The notes: generated from the sequence alone by a model not told the origin. 64,000 bases of DNA from Otariodibacter oris (GCF_009684715.1 NZ_CP016604.1:62001-126000); one strand, 5' to 3'; positions 1 through 10,132 are shown, counted from the first letter of the stretch. Numbers and translations: made by a program.

Positions 1-462
1 TTCTCTCATTTTGGTAGATTTTGTAATGATTGCTAATCTACGTTCATCCAAACTTGATTCATCTGATTGTCTTTCAATAACCTTATTAACTAATTCATCG
101 CTGTTTTCATAAATATCAATTTTAACAGGGTAATTTGATAATAAAGATTTAATGTCCTCAAATGCTTCTTGGTTTTTATCTAAGTAAATGATGACATTTT
201 CATTTGAGGTAGAATTAGCAAGAACAGCCAATTTTATTGCAGGAATAGCAATTGATAATTCTTCTTTAGAAACATTTGAAATGGCAATAGAACGGCAATA
301 CTTAGGCACTAATTGATGTTCTGTTTTCAAAACATCTTTCAACATTTCATCAACTTTTTCTTTTTTATATTTGTATTGCTGTGAGGTAATATCATTTGAT
401 GTTGCCAAAGCAACACTAGATACTGATAACATTACACAGCTAAGGATAAAATATTTTTTCAT
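1..462 (-). CDS. Exported protein of unknown function, cut by the left edge
   Basis: An open frame starts at the ATG at 460-462 and reads leftward off the window, giving 154 codons without a stop. The N-terminus (MKKYFILSCVMLSVSSVALA) is a typical Sec signal peptide with a likely cleavage after ALA. The mature part is charged and fairly hydrophilic, with one Cys near residue 57, and shows no motif I recognise. It shares the direction of glpQ, but a stem-loop lies between them, so it is probably a separate unit. Real coding is supported by the clean start, signal peptide and uninterrupted frame. The function is unknown and the C-terminus is missing. Confidence 0.7.
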   Translation of the reverse strand, partial: MKKYFILSCVMLSVSSVALATSNDITSQQYKYKKEKVDEMLKDVLKTEHQLVPKYCRSIAISNVSKEELSIAIPAIKLAVLANSTSNENVIIYLDKNQEAFEDIKSLLSNYPVKIDIYENSDELVNKVIERQSDESSLDERRLAIITKSTKMRE

Positions 463-530
463 AGACATACACTATTCTATTAGTAAACATAGCTCCATTA
501 TAATAGATAAGATATCTATGTAGTAATAAA

Positions 531-575
531 AATGATTGGATAAATAGTATATATACACATATTTACCCAATCATT
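531..575 (-). terminator. Stem-loop after glpQ, probable terminator
   Basis: Arms 531-545 and 561-575 pair at 14 of 15 positions around a 15-base loop. On the minus strand a T-rich stretch (TTTTATTA) follows the stem. It lies just past the glpQ stop codon, so it probably ends glpQ transcription. Confidence 0.6.
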
Positions 576-592
576 TACTTTCTTTTGTGGTA

Positions 593-1681
593 TTACTTTT
601 GATTCTTTAAAAAGTTTACACCAGTATCAGGGAAATCAGTGAATATCCCTGTTGCTCCAGCTTTATTTAATAAAGCATCATACATTTGGTTTACGTCAGT
701 AAAAAAGCTTGGTAGGGCATCTTTACGTACGGTGTATGGGTGCAATTCCATATTATATTTAGCTAATTCTTTAACTAATGGTGTATAAATAATATTACCC
801 GGAGTAGATTTTTCTTCATCGACTAACATGTACCAGCCTGGACCTACACCATCGGCATATTTAGCGACTTCAGCCATAGCGCCATCTTTAAACATCCAAT
901 CGTAGTCATAGTTTACCCATTTACCAGATTTATCCTTTTCTTCGGTTTCATTCCAATCCGTATAAGCGATAAGTTGGACAAGTTTTAAATCCATTCCTAA
1001 TTGAGGTAATAATTCTGTTTTGATTCTTTTTAATTCATTAAAATCGAAGGTTTGTAGATAAACAGGATCAGATTTGGAATCATAGCCATACTTTTTAAGT
1101 ACTTTTAATGTTTCAAGCGCAATATCTTTCCCTTCTTGATGATGTAACCAAGGGGCTTTTATTTCAGGATAGATCCCTACTTTTTTACCTGTGGATTTTT
1201 CTAAACCTTGAATAAACTCAATTTCATCTTCAAAAGTATGAATTTTGAAATGCGATTTCCACATAGGAAAACGATCTGGATAGACTTGAACTTGTTTGCC
1301 ATTTTCTGTTTTAAAGTTTTCGGTCATATCAAGAGATTGAATTTCTTTCAAAGTAAAATCAGCCACATAATAGCGACCATCTTTTCTTGCCCTATTTGGG
1401 AATTTCTTAGCAACATCCGTTAAACCATCTAAAAAATGATCGTGGATAACAATCAATTTATTATCCTTGGTCATTGCTAAGTCTTGTTCTAAATAATCTG
1501 CATTTTGTGCAAAAGCTAGTGCTTTAGACTCCAAAGTATGCTCAGGTAAGTAACCACTTGCTCCTCTGTGGGCAATAACAATTTTATCCGAGAGTTGTGT
1601 TGATGATTGATTCATGGCATTACTACATCCTGCTAAAACCGCAATACCAATTAAACTGAGTGCAATATTTTTTAATTTCAT
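593..1681 (-). CDS. glpQ: Glycerophosphodiester phosphodiesterase lipoprotein (GlpQ / protein D)
   Basis: Hydrolyses glycerophosphodiesters to glycerol-3-phosphate plus an alcohol. The 362-residue product closely resembles Haemophilus protein D. I start it at MKLKN, after an AGGAAA ribosome site, rather than at an upstream in-frame codon. It has a lipoprotein signal with lipobox LAGC (Cys19). The GDPD catalytic signature is visible: His38-Arg39, Glu65 and Asp67, and His80. It therefore probably sits as a lipoprotein in the envelope. It lies downstream of glpT in the same direction with a terminator-like hairpin between them. Because that glpT is broken, released glycerol-3-phosphate may not enter by the usual route. 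In H. influenzae this protein also supplies choline for lipooligosaccharide; that role here is inference. Confidence 0.96.
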   Translation of the reverse strand: MKLKNIALSLIGIAVLAGCSNAMNQSSTQLSDKIVIAHRGASGYLPEHTLESKALAFAQNADYLEQDLAMTKDNKLIVIHDHFLDGLTDVAKKFPNRARKDGRYYVADFTLKEIQSLDMTENFKTENGKQVQVYPDRFPMWKSHFKIHTFEDEIEFIQGLEKSTGKKVGIYPEIKAPWLHHQEGKDIALETLKVLKKYGYDSKSDPVYLQTFDFNELKRIKTELLPQLGMDLKLVQLIAYTDWNETEEKDKSGKWVNYDYDWMFKDGAMAEVAKYADGVGPGWYMLVDEEKSTPGNIIYTPLVKELAKYNMELHPYTVRKDALPSFFTDVNQMYDALLNKAGATGIFTDFPDTGVNFLKNQK

Positions 1682-1705
1682 AATTTTTTCCTGTAATTGA
1701 TATAA

Positions 1706-1740
1706 AAAAAGGAAGAATAGAATGACCATTCTTCCTTTTT
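1706..1740 (-). terminator. Rho-independent terminator after glpT
   Basis: A perfect 13-bp stem (1706-1718 with 1728-1740) has a 9-base loop. On the minus strand it is followed by a run of seven T. It lies between the glpT stop and the glpQ start, so it ends glpT transcription or attenuates read-through into glpQ. Confidence 0.85.
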
Positions 1741-1750
1741 AAATTAGATT

Positions 1751-3190
1751 TTATTTACCGTAATGGTCTTCAAGTTTTGCTTTATGCTTAGCTTCTTCTA
1801 TCGTCACAATGAGTAGAAGTAATACAGAGATTACCCCTCCACCAATAATGACATAAAAACCGCCATCCCAGCCAAATCTATCTGCTGCCCAACCTACAAC
1901 CGCAGATGCTGCAACAGTACCACCGAGATAACCAAATAGACCTGTAAATCCAGCCGCTGTACCTGCTGCTTTCTTCGGAGCAAGTTCAAGGGCGTGTAAG
2001 CCAATTAACATTACTGGACCATAAATTAAGAAACCAATTGCAGTCATTAAAATAAAGTCTGTTAATTGATATGGATTTTCATACCATACTTTATATTGTG
2101 CGAGTTCCGCTTCAGGTGTTGCAGGGTTTAACCAATATGCGACAACTGCTGCTGTTGTTAATGCCATAAAGATTAATCCTGTTAAACCACGTTTACCTTT
2201 AAATACTTTATCTGATACCCAACCACAAATTAATGTACCTGGAATCGCTGCTAATTCATAAATCGTATATGCCCAAGCTGTTCCTTTAATATTGAAATGT
2301 TTAACTTCACCTAAATAAACAGGTGACCATTTTAATACGCCATAACGGATTAGATAAACAAACACATTAGCGATTGCGATGTACCATAATAATTTATTTT
2401 TTAATACGTAAGTTACGAAAATTTCTTTTGTTGTTAATTCATTTTCGTAAGTTTTTTCGTCATAATCATCAGGATAATCGTTACGCTATTTTTCAATTGG
2501 TGGTAAACCACAAGATTGTGGTGTATCACGCATGATTAAGAAAATCGGTACAGAAACAATCATCGCAGCAATACCAGGGAAGTATAAAGCTTGTTGCCAT
2601 ACATCTTTAGCCGTTGCTTGAACGCCGTGGTTACTGAAATATAATGCACTTGCTAGTAATACCATTGCACCTGGAACCATCCCCCCAACATTGTGAGCAG
2701 TATTCCAAATAGAAACGATTGTTCCACGTTCACTTTTAGACCACCAATGTACCATTGTTTTTCCTGATGGAGGCCATCCCATACCTTGGAACCAACCATT
2801 TAAGAAGATGATTACCCACATTACAAGAATGCTTGATGTTGCCCAAGGAACAAGTCCCATTAAGGTCATACATAAACCAGAAAGTAGTAAACCGAACGGT
2901 AAAAAAACTCTCGGATTTGAGCGGTCAGACATCCCCGCCATGATAAATTTAGAAAGTCCGTATGCTAAACCAGCAGCAGTACCAATAACCCCTAAATCAG
3001 TTTTTGTATACATTCCTGCATCAATTAGCCCTTTTTGAGCTAAATCGAAATTAGCACGAACAAAATAGTAAGCGGCATAGCCGAAGAAAATCCCTGCAAA
3101 AACTTGCCAACGCAGCCGTCTATAAGTGGGATCTATTTTATCTTTTGGTAGCTCCGGAATATGCGGAGCCGGTTTAAATGGACCAAACAT
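1751..3190 (-). pseudogene. glpT: Glycerol-3-phosphate transporter GlpT interrupted by an amber codon
   Basis: An MFS antiporter of the GlpT/UhpT family that would exchange external glycerol-3-phosphate for phosphate. The reading frame spans 480 codons, the normal length for GlpT, but codon 235 is TAG (minus strand, 2486-2488). Both sides read in the same frame, so one base change explains it; no indel is needed. The stop follows GLPPIEK and precedes RNDYPDD, where E. coli GlpT has Tyr; from memory H. influenzae has Trp, which would make it TGG to TAG. The first 234 residues keep the TM1 arginine (YYFVRANF). The second substrate-binding arginine (VYLIRYG) lies after the stop. Start ATG at 3190 follows a GGAG site. 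A sequencing error is possible. Otherwise the decay is recent, since the rest is intact. Confidence 0.88.
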
Positions 3191-3283
3191 AGTAATCTCC
3201 AAAGGGTTGTGATTGTATTTTTTATAAAGCGACTAACATCATAGCGAAAAAGAAAAAAAAACATCAGAAATTTTATTTAAATT

Positions 3284-3299
3284 TGTGAAGATACTCACA
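3284..3299. promoter_or_regulatory. CRP-cAMP binding site between glpT and glpA
   Basis: TGTGA-N6-TCACA is matched at all ten defined positions, and the flanks (AAATT left, AAAAT right) extend the symmetry toward the full CRP consensus. It lies in the divergent glpT/glpA promoter region and fits cAMP control of glycerol-3-phosphate use. The crp gene is in this window at 47 kb. Confidence 0.88.
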
Positions 3300-3344
3300 A
3301 AATAATGTGTTTTAGATGTTAAAAAAGATAAAAGAATAAAGAAT

Positions 3345-3360
3345 AGTGATCTATTTCACA
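3345..3360. promoter_or_regulatory. Second CRP-cAMP binding site, glpA side
   Basis: AGTGA-N6-TCACA matches nine of the ten defined CRP consensus positions. It lies 61 bp from the first site and 93 bp before the glpA start, so the two sites could serve the two divergent promoters separately. Confidence 0.75.
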
Positions 3361-3377
3361 TTATATGATTTATTTTC

Positions 3378-3397
3378 TTGTTCGAAAATGCTCATTT
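3378..3397. promoter_or_regulatory. Possible GlpR operator upstream of glpA
   Basis: The 20-base stretch beginning TTGTTCG and ending CTCATTT agrees with the E. coli GlpR operator consensus, as I remember it, at about 15 of 20 positions, including both half-site ends. No glpR gene is in the window. The assignment rests on resemblance and location only. Confidence 0.4.
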
Positions 3398-3452
3398 GGA
3401 TAAAATTAATCCAATTTTATTTCTTTTATAAACATTTTTTGTGGGGGAGGTT

Positions 3453-5144
3453 ATGACTATATCACCTCAAATATATCGAAATGTGGGCGATTTTTCACCA
3501 CAAACCACAGATGTGATTATTATTGGTGGTGGTGCAACGGGAGCGGGGATTGCTCGTGATTGTGCTTTACGTGGTATTAATTGCATTTTACTCGAACGTC
3601 GAGATATTGCGACTGGTGCAACTGGTCGAAATCATGGTTTACTACACAGTGGTGCAAGATATGCAGTAAAAGACAGAGAATCTGCAACGGAGTGTATCGA
3701 AGAGAATAAGATTTTACGTAAAATTGCTCGTCACTGTGTTGATGAAACTGAAGGTCTATTCATTACCTTGCCTGAAGATGATCTTGCTTATCAAAAAACA
3801 TTCCTAGATGCTTGTTCAGCTTCAGGGATTGAGGCGATTGCTATCGATCCTAAACTTGCCAAATATATGGAACCTTCCGTTAATCCCAATCTAGTTGGAG
3901 CGGTGGTTGTGCCTGATGGCTCTATTGACCCATTCCGCTTAACTGCTTCAAATATGATGGATGCAACAGAGAATGGAGCTAAAGTCTTTACCTACTGCGA
4001 AGTAAAAGGATTGATCCGAGAAGGTGGTAAAGTGATTGGAGTGAATGTTTACGATCACAAAAATCGAGTCGATCGTCAATTTTTTGCCGAAGTCGTGGTC
4101 AATGCAGGTGGAATTTGGGGACAAGGTATTGCCGAATATGCTGATTTAAAAATCAAAATGTTCCCCGCCAAAGGTGCTTTATTAGTTATGGGGCATCGTA
4201 TCAACAAAATGGTTATCAATCGTTGCCGTAACCCTGCTGATGCCGATATTTTAGTACCAGGTGATACCATTTGTGTGATTGGTACTACCTCAAGTCGTAT
4301 TCCTTACGATCAAATCGATAATATGGAAGTCACGCCAGAAGAAGTCGATATCTTATTTAGAGAAGGTGAAAAATTAGCGCCAAGTTTACGCCATACTCGT
4401 GTTTTACGTGCTTATGCGGGTGTTCGTCCATTAGTGGCTGCCGATGACGATCCTTCAGGACGTAATGTCAGCCGAGGAATTGTTTTACTCGATCACCAAG
4501 AGCGTGATGGACTAGATGGGTTTATCACTATCACTGGTGGTAAATTAATGACTTATCGTCTAATGGCTGAATGGGCGACCGATCTCGTTTGCAAAAAATT
4601 AAACAAATCTGCCCGCTGTGTGACTGCTGAAAATGTCTTACCGGGTTCAAGTGAAAGCCGAGCAGAAACCAATAATAAAGTCATTTCATTGCCAAGTACC
4701 ATTCGCTACTCTGCCGTATATCGTCACGGTTCTCGTGCAACACGCTTACTTGATAAAGAGCGTTTAGACCGTTCTCTCGTCTGTGAATGTGAAGCGGTAA
4801 CTGCGGGTGAAGTTCGTTATGCCGTGGATGAGTTAAGTGTTAATAATTTAGTCGATCTTCGTCGCCGTACTCGTGTGGGAATGGGGACTTGTCAAGCTGA
4901 ACTTTGTGCCTGTCGTGCTGCGGGTTTAATGACTCGTTTTGATGTTGCTACACCTCGTCAATCAACCACCCAATTAGCCTCTTTTATGGAAGAGCGTTGG
5001 CGAGGAATTGAACCTATTGCGTGGGGGGATGCTATTCGAGAAGCCGATTTCACCAGTTGGATCTATTACAGCCTACTTGGTTTAAACGATGTTCAACCAC
5101 TTGATCAACAAGCTCAGCAAGGGACGGATAACAATGAATTTTGA
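3453..5144 (+). CDS. glpA: Anaerobic glycerol-3-phosphate dehydrogenase, subunit A
   Basis: Catalytic FAD subunit of the GlpABC complex, which oxidises glycerol-3-phosphate to dihydroxyacetone phosphate and passes electrons via GlpC to menaquinone. The 563-residue protein has an N-terminal dinucleotide-binding motif (GGGATGAG, residues 25-32), the FAD-dependent G3P dehydrogenase core ([16 protein letters not shown]), and a C-terminal BFD-like [2Fe-2S] region with four Cys (CEC and CxxxxCxC), about residues 440-490. I start it at ATG 3453, although an in-frame GTG lies at 3441. The G-rich GGGGGAGG directly before the ATG is an unusually close ribosome site. It overlaps glpB by 11 bases, so the two are probably translationally coupled. 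Confidence 0.96.
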   Translation: MTISPQIYRNVGDFSPQTTDVIIIGGGATGAGIARDCALRGINCILLERRDIATGATGRNHGLLHSGARYAVKDRESATECIEENKILRKIARHCVDETEGLFITLPEDDLAYQKTFLDACSASGIEAIAIDPKLAKYMEPSVNPNLVGAVVVPDGSIDPFRLTASNMMDATENGAKVFTYCEVKGLIREGGKVIGVNVYDHKNRVDRQFFAEVVVNAGGIWGQGIAEYADLKIKMFPAKGALLVMGHRINKMVINRCRNPADADILVPGDTICVIGTTSSRIPYDQIDNMEVTPEEVDILFREGEKLAPSLRHTRVLRAYAGVRPLVAADDDPSGRNVSRGIVLLDHQERDGLDGFITITGGKLMTYRLMAEWATDLVCKKLNKSARCVTAENVLPGSSESRAETNNKVISLPSTIRYSAVYRHGSRATRLLDKERLDRSLVCECEAVTAGEVRYAVDELSVNNLVDLRRRTRVGMGTCQAELCACRAAGLMTRFDVATPRQSTTQLASFMEERWRGIEPIAWGDAIREADFTSWIYYSLLGLNDVQPLDQQAQQGTDNNEF

Positions 5145-6420
5145 TGTCGTAATTATTGGTGGCGGTCTTGCGGGATTAACTTGTGGGATTACGCTACAAG
5201 AACAAGGTAAACGTTGTGTGATCATCAACAATGGTCAAGCAGCAATTGATTTCTCTTCAGGTTCAATGGACTTATTGAGTCGCTTACCAAGCGGTGAGAT
5301 TGTGAATGAGTTTTGCAAATCTTATCCATTGTTACAGCAACAGTTACCTGAACACCCCTATAGTTTAATTGGGGCGGAAAAAGTATTAGAAAAAGCGCAA
5401 CAATTTGAAAAATTAGCCAAAACGTTAAATTTAGATTTAGAGGGTTCAACTCAAGGGAACCATTTTCGCGTTACGCCTTTAGGCGGATTGCGTGGTAGTT
5501 GGCTATCGCCAAACAGTGTACCAACTATACAAAATAGCGAAACCTTTCCGCATAAATCTATCGCGATTTTAGGGATTGAAGGCTATCACGATTTCCAACC
5601 ACAATTATTAGCGGAAAACTTAAAACAAAATCCACAGTTTGCCCATTGTGAATTATCGACAGGCTATCTCAATATTCCTGAATTAGATCAGCTACGAGAT
5701 AACGCACGAGAATTTAGAAGTGTGAATATCGCCCAATTATTGGAGCATAAACTAGCCTTTAGAGATTTAATTACAGAAATTCGAGATTCGAGCAAAAATG
5801 CAGAGGCGATTTTCTTACCTGCTTGCTTTGGGTTAGATGATCAAGGTTTCTTTAATATATTAAAAGAGAAAGTGGGCAAAGCCATTTTTGAATTACCGAC
5901 TTTACCTCCATCATTATTAGGCATTCGACAACATAAGCAATTACGTAGCCATTTTGAAATGTTAGGTGGTCTAATGCTGAATGGCGATAAAGCGGTTAAA
6001 GCAGATATTGAGAATGGTAAGGTCAGTCAAATTTTCACTTCTTTGCATCCAAATGATGCGATTAAAGCTGAACATTTTGTATTGGCGACAGGCAGTTTTT
6101 TCAGTAATGGCTTAGTTGCTGAATTTGAACGGATATATGAGCCTGTATTTAATTCAGACATTATTGGTTACAAAAATTTTGAACCATCTAACCGCTTGTC
6201 TTGGACGTCACAACGTTTTTCCGCGCCTCAGCCTTATCAATCGGCAGGAGTTGCTATCAACGAATATTGCCAAGTCAAAGTATCGGGGCAATTTATGGAT
6301 AATCTCTATGCCATCGGTAATGTTATTGGTGGATCGGATAGTTTAGAACTTGGTTGTGGTTCAGGCATTGCTGTGGTAACAGCATTGTATGTAGCGGAAC
6401 AAATTGGAGGTGCAAAATGA
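5134..6420 (+). CDS. glpB: Anaerobic glycerol-3-phosphate dehydrogenase, subunit B
   Basis: Second flavoprotein subunit of GlpABC. The 428-residue product begins with a Rossmann FAD motif ([11 protein letters not shown], residues 6-16) and ends with the GNVIGGSD...GCGSGIAV segment typical of this family, which helps bind FAD. I choose ATG 5134 (MNFDVV), because the motif must lie at the very N-terminus; a longer in-frame extension to 5089 overlaps glpA without purpose. It overlaps glpA by 11 bases and glpC by 4 (ATGA), showing tight operon coupling. One uptake-signal 9-mer lies inside the gene at 6191. Confidence 0.95.
   Translation: MNFDVVIIGGGLAGLTCGITLQEQGKRCVIINNGQAAIDFSSGSMDLLSRLPSGEIVNEFCKSYPLLQQQLPEHPYSLIGAEKVLEKAQQFEKLAKTLNLDLEGSTQGNHFRVTPLGGLRGSWLSPNSVPTIQNSETFPHKSIAILGIEGYHDFQPQLLAENLKQNPQFAHCELSTGYLNIPELDQLRDNAREFRSVNIAQLLEHKLAFRDLITEIRDSSKNAEAIFLPACFGLDDQGFFNILKEKVGKAIFELPTLPPSLLGIRQHKQLRSHFEMLGGLMLNGDKAVKADIENGKVSQIFTSLHPNDAIKAEHFVLATGSFFSNGLVAEFERIYEPVFNSDIIGYKNFEPSNRLSWTSQRFSAPQPYQSAGVAINEYCQVKVSGQFMDNLYAIGNVIGGSDSLELGCGSGIAVVTALYVAEQIGGAK
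6191..6199 (-). repeat. DNA uptake signal sequence core (Apl type)
   Basis: Exact ACCGCTTGT, the reverse complement of ACAAGCGGT, inside glpB. Confidence 0.7.
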
Positions 6421-7700
6421 ATCTTCAACAATTAATTGACAGTGCACAGCAACAAATGCAATCCGCTTCAGCTATTCATCATCATGGCGGAATAGATGAA
6501 TCTTTCGAAAGTTGCATCAAATGTACGGCTTGTACTGCTGTTTGCCCTGTTTCTCGCCAAAATCCATTTTATCCGGGACCAAAACAATCGGGTCCTGATG
6601 GCGAGCGTTTACGTCTAAAAAGTGCCGAGCTTTATGATGAAGCATTAAAATATTGTACTAACTGTAAACGTTGTGAAGTGGCTTGCCCATCGGATGTAAA
6701 AATTGGGGACTTAATTGTCCGAGCGAGAAATAATCATCTTGATCGTCAGAATAAACCTTTGATGCATAAATTACGTGATGCCGTACTCAGTAATACCGAT
6801 TTAATGGGTAAGGTAAATACGCCATTAGCCCCGATTGTAAATGGTATTACTGGCTTGAAAGCAACTCGTTTTTTACTGGAAAAAACACTGAATGTTAGCC
6901 GTCATCGTACATTACCTAAGTACTCTTTCGGTTCTTTTAGAAATTGGTATTTGAAAAAAGAGGCGGAACGTCAATCACTCTACCGAGAAAAAGTTGCTTA
7001 CTATCATGGATGTTATGTGAATTATAATAATCCACAGTTAGGAAAAGATCTGATTGATGTCTTTAATGCAATGGATATTGGGGTCGTTCTTCTTGAAAAA
7101 GAAAAATGCTGTGGCTTGCCTTTATCGGTGAATGGTTTCCCAGATAAAGCAAAAAAATTAGCAAAATTTAATTTAAAAGAGTTAGAAAAAGTCGTTGATA
7201 AAGAAATCGAAGTCGTTGGCACATCATCCAGTTGTACAATGAATTTACGTGATGAATATCATCATATTTTAGGGATGGATAATGCCAAGGTTCGTCCTCA
7301 TATGAATATCGTGACACAATATCTTTATCAATTATTCAATGCAGGCAAAAAACCTCGCTTTAAATCAATGCCATTACGCATTGCTTATCACACTGCTTGT
7401 CACGTTGATAAAGCAGGTTGGGCTCCTTATACATTAGAGGTATTAAAGCATATCCCTGATCTAGAAATTGTGATGTTGCCTTCACAATGTTGTGGTATTG
7501 CAGGGACTTATGGCTTTAAATCTGAGAACTATGATGTTTCCCAAGCGATAGGTAATACATTGTTTGAAAATATTAATAATGGCGGATTTGATTTTGTTAT
7601 TTCAGAATGTGAAACCTGTAAATGGCAAATAGATATGTCCACTAAATTAACTTGTTTGCATCCAATTACATTATTGGCAATGTCATTAGATAGAGCTTAA
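6417..7700 (+). CDS. glpC: Anaerobic glycerol-3-phosphate dehydrogenase, iron-sulfur subunit C
   Basis: Electron-transfer and membrane-anchoring subunit of GlpABC. The 427-residue protein has two ferredoxin-like [4Fe-4S] motifs, Cys33/36/39/43 and Cys80/83/86/90. Two cysteine-rich CCG domains follow (EKCCGLPLS and [10 protein letters not shown]), as in succinate dehydrogenase/heterodisulfide-reductase-like proteins. I start at ATG 6417, which overlaps the glpB stop as ATGA. An extension to 6354 only reads glpB in another frame. It is the last gene of glpABC; a strong hairpin carrying an uptake sequence follows. Confidence 0.95.
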   Translation: MNLQQLIDSAQQQMQSASAIHHHGGIDESFESCIKCTACTAVCPVSRQNPFYPGPKQSGPDGERLRLKSAELYDEALKYCTNCKRCEVACPSDVKIGDLIVRARNNHLDRQNKPLMHKLRDAVLSNTDLMGKVNTPLAPIVNGITGLKATRFLLEKTLNVSRHRTLPKYSFGSFRNWYLKKEAERQSLYREKVAYYHGCYVNYNNPQLGKDLIDVFNAMDIGVVLLEKEKCCGLPLSVNGFPDKAKKLAKFNLKELEKVVDKEIEVVGTSSSCTMNLRDEYHHILGMDNAKVRPHMNIVTQYLYQLFNAGKKPRFKSMPLRIAYHTACHVDKAGWAPYTLEVLKHIPDLEIVMLPSQCCGIAGTYGFKSENYDVSQAIGNTLFENINNGGFDFVISECETCKWQIDMSTKLTCLHPITLLAMSLDRA

Positions 7701-7705
7701 TAAAA

Positions 7706-7714
7706 ACAAGCGGT
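7706..7714 (+). repeat. DNA uptake signal sequence core (Apl type)
   Basis: Exact ACAAGCGGT, overlapping the left arm of the glpC/hslU terminator hairpin. Confidence 0.8.
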
Positions 7715-7749
7715 CACTTTTTGCAAAAGTTTTGCAGAAAGTGACCGCT
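7709..7749. terminator. Bidirectional terminator between glpC and hslU, built on an uptake sequence
   Basis: A perfect 12-bp stem (7709-7720 with 7738-7749) encloses a 17-base loop that can pair further (TGCAAAA with TTTTGCA). It lies between two convergent genes, so it can serve both. The left arm contains most of an ACAAGCGGT uptake core. Confidence 0.8.
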
Positions 7750-7764
7750 ATATTAATTGAACGA

Positions 7765-9090
7765 TTACAGGATATAACGACTTAAATCTTCATTCTCAAC
7801 CACATCATTTAGAGCGTTAGCAACATATTGTTCATCAATTACAATTTTGTCACCTGAGCGTTCGCTCGCATCAAATGAAATATCATCCATCAAGTGTTCT
7901 AACACGGTGTGTAAGCGTCTTGCCCCAATGTTTTCAGTTTTTTCATTCACACGGAACGCAGCTTCAGCAATACGGCTAATACCGTCTTTCGTAAATTCAA
8001 TTTCCACACCTTCTGTTTTCATTAACTCACGATATTGTAAGGTTAATGAGGCACTTGGCTCTGTTAAAATACGTTCAAAGTCAGCTTGGTTGAGTGATTT
8101 TAATTCTACCCGAATTGGTAAACGACCTTGCAATTCTGGCAATAGATCAGATGGGCGAGTCACTTGGAATGCCCCTGAACAGATAAACAAAATATGGTCG
8201 GTTTTTACCATACCGTGCTTAGTATTGACTGTTGAACCTTCGATAATAGGGAGTAAATCACGTTGTACCCCTTCACGAGAAACATCGCCACCACTATTGC
8301 CACTTTTCTTAGCAATTTTATCGATTTCATCAATAAATACGATCCCGTGTTGTTCAACTGCTTCAATCGCTTGTTGTTTTAACTCTTCTGGATTAACCAG
8401 TTTCGCCGCTTCTTCTTCAATTAATACTTTAAACGCATCTTTGATTTTCATTTTGCGTTTTTTGGTTTTACTAGGCGACATACCCTCAAATAAAGATTGA
8501 AGTTGTGAAGTCATATCTTCCATACCCGGTGGAGTCATGATTTCTACACTCACAGGGGATGAAATTTCGATTTCAATTTCTTTGTCATCAAGTGAGCCTT
8601 CACGTAATTTTTTACGGAAAATTTGACGAGTAGTTTTATTCGATTCCGTTTCTTCAGAATTTCCCCATTGATCTTTCGCCGGCGGAAGTAAAATATCTAA
8701 AATGCGATCTTCTGCAGCTTCTTCTGCTCTGAATTTATTTTTTTCTACGGCTTGTTGGCGGACAAGTTTGATCGCAACATCTGTTAAATCACGGATAATT
8801 GAATCAACTTCTTTCCCGACATAACCCACTTCAGTAAATTTAGTTGCTTCGACTTTGATGAAAGGTGCATTGGCTAATTTCGCTAAACGACGAGCAATTT
8901 CAGTTTTACCAACCCCAGTTGGTCCGATCATCAAAATATTTTTTGGAGTCACTTCTTGGCGCAATTCTTCTGGTAATTGCATACGACGCCAGCGGTTACG
9001 CAATGCGATTGCCACCGCACGTTTTGCTTCGTTTTGTCCGATAATATGTGCATCAAGTTCTGATACGATTTCACGAGGTGTCATTGACAT
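7765..9090 (-). CDS. hslU: ATP-dependent protease ATPase subunit HslU
   Basis: AAA+ unfoldase that feeds substrates to the HslV peptidase. The 441-residue protein has a ClpX-type N-domain start ([16 protein letters not shown]), Walker A GPTGVGKT (residues 56-63), Walker [10 protein letters not shown], the long I-domain insertion between them, and the C-terminal tail EDLSRYIL that docks into HslV. An AAGGA site precedes the first of two close ATG codons. It follows hslV in the same direction with a 119-base gap holding a near-match uptake sequence. Confidence 0.97.
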   Translation of the reverse strand: MSMTPREIVSELDAHIIGQNEAKRAVAIALRNRWRRMQLPEELRQEVTPKNILMIGPTGVGKTEIARRLAKLANAPFIKVEATKFTEVGYVGKEVDSIIRDLTDVAIKLVRQQAVEKNKFRAEEAAEDRILDILLPPAKDQWGNSEETESNKTTRQIFRKKLREGSLDDKEIEIEISSPVSVEIMTPPGMEDMTSQLQSLFEGMSPSKTKKRKMKIKDAFKVLIEEEAAKLVNPEELKQQAIEAVEQHGIVFIDEIDKIAKKSGNSGGDVSREGVQRDLLPIIEGSTVNTKHGMVKTDHILFICSGAFQVTRPSDLLPELQGRLPIRVELKSLNQADFERILTEPSASLTLQYRELMKTEGVEIEFTKDGISRIAEAAFRVNEKTENIGARRLHTVLEHLMDDISFDASERSGDKIVIDEQYVANALNDVVENEDLSRYIL

Positions 9091-9209
9091 AATTTATTCC
9101 TTTATCTTTTTTTCTTTGAATACCTAGTTTTCAAGTATTCAAAATAGAATCTGCAAGCGGTCACTTTTTTCCGATTTTTTGCAAATTCCTTGATTTAAAC
9201 TTATCTTAG

Positions 9210-9731
9210 TTAAACTTCTTCGATAACGTGATTATGATTACTGTAAATATCAATATCACCTGAAATTTTAAGGGCTTCTGATACGATTTCTTTAGCAGAA
9301 AGGTTGTTCTCTGTTCTAAGTAAAGCAAGAGCGGCTGCTTTTGCATAATTTCCACCTGAACCAATCGCTAGTACGTCTTGTTCTGGCTCGATAACATCGC
9401 CACTTCCAGAGACAAGTAGGAATTCACTTGAGTTGGCAACAATCATCATCGCTTCTAAGCGACGTAATGCCCGATCAGAACGCCATTCTTTGGCTAATTC
9501 AACGGCGGCTTTAATGAGATGCCCTTGGTGTAATTCTAATTTCTTCTCAAATAATTCACGCAAAATAAAAGCATCAGCGGTTGAGCCTGCAAATCCAGTT
9601 ACAACTTGATCTTTATACATACGGCGAACTTTTCTTACCGTACCTTTTTCTATTGAGTTTCCCAATGTTGCTTGACCGTCACCGCCTATTGCAACTTTCC
9701 CATTACGACGAACGCATACGATTGTTGTCAT
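9210..9731 (-). CDS. hslV: ATP-dependent protease peptidase subunit HslV
   Basis: Threonine peptidase of the HslVU (ClpQY) complex in the cytoplasm. The 173-residue protein begins MTTIV, so removal of Met exposes the catalytic Thr. It keeps the proteasome-beta-like [10 protein letters not shown] and [10 protein letters not shown] segments and the AIGSGGNYA segment. It is the first gene of hslVU, and its promoter lies in the 401-base gap shared with the tor operon. Confidence 0.97.
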   Translation of the reverse strand: MTTIVCVRRNGKVAIGGDGQATLGNSIEKGTVRKVRRMYKDQVVTGFAGSTADAFILRELFEKKLELHQGHLIKAAVELAKEWRSDRALRRLEAMMIVANSSEFLLVSGSGDVIEPEQDVLAIGSGGNYAKAAALALLRTENNLSAKEIVSEALKISGDIDIYSNHNHVIEEV

Positions 9732-10031
9732 CTTTAATCCTTTTATTTTTATAAAACTGTTTGCAGATCTAGGGGTGATTTTTCAAATATCAAGGGAAAA
9801 GAAAAATATAGGCTAAATATTTCACCAATATAGACTTAGTTATTAGGGAATTTTTAAAAATTTTGAAAGTAAAATAAGTATTAATATTGTATCTTTTTTT
9901 ATTTGATTTTTTAAATAGTAACTTATTAAAAAATAACAAAAAATTCACATTTTTAAAACATAAAAATAATTATCATTTTGTGTAAATATTATACCAGGTA
10001 AGTGAGTTATTTGTTCTTTATGGAGTGTTTA

Positions 10032-10045
10032 TTGATTATTATCAA
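10032..10045. promoter_or_regulatory. FNR binding site upstream of the tor operon
   Basis: TTGAT-TATT-ATCAA is a perfect match to the FNR consensus TTGAT-N4-ATCAA. Its centre (10038.5) lies about 41.5 bases before the start site predicted from the -10 element at 10067. That is the class II position for FNR activation under oxygen limitation. Confidence 0.88.
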
Positions 10046-10066
10046 TTAATAAAGAATGAATTAACG

Positions 10067-10072
10067 TATAGT
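10067..10072 (+). promoter_or_regulatory. -10 element of the torECZD promoter
   Basis: TATAGT sits where a -10 box should be for an FNR class II promoter, about 22 bases past the FNR box, and there is no good -35. The predicted start near 10079-10080 gives a leader of about 53 bases before torE. Confidence 0.65.
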
Positions 10073-10132
10073 GAAGAATAATATATGTGTAATTACTTTT
10101 TTATTTTTTAGAGCTGTTTTTCAGGGGGATTT

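Larger units (their letters stand above)
9732..10132. other. Divergent intergenic region hslV / torE
   Basis: This 401-base AT-rich gap has no gene that I can support. The right third holds the FNR box and -10 element of the tor operon, listed separately. The left part should hold the hslV promoter; I see no heat-shock-type promoter there that I would defend. Confidence 0.6.

Noticed and set aside
7847-8500. Long plus-strand frame opposite hslU (217 residues)
   Set aside because: It is antisense to a highly conserved gene, Ser- and Arg-rich, and has no ribosome site; it mirrors hslU codon bias.
9732-10132. Possible small gene or RNA in the hslV/torE gap
   Set aside because: Only AT-rich sequence with the FNR promoter; no frame with a start signal and no stable structure I could support.
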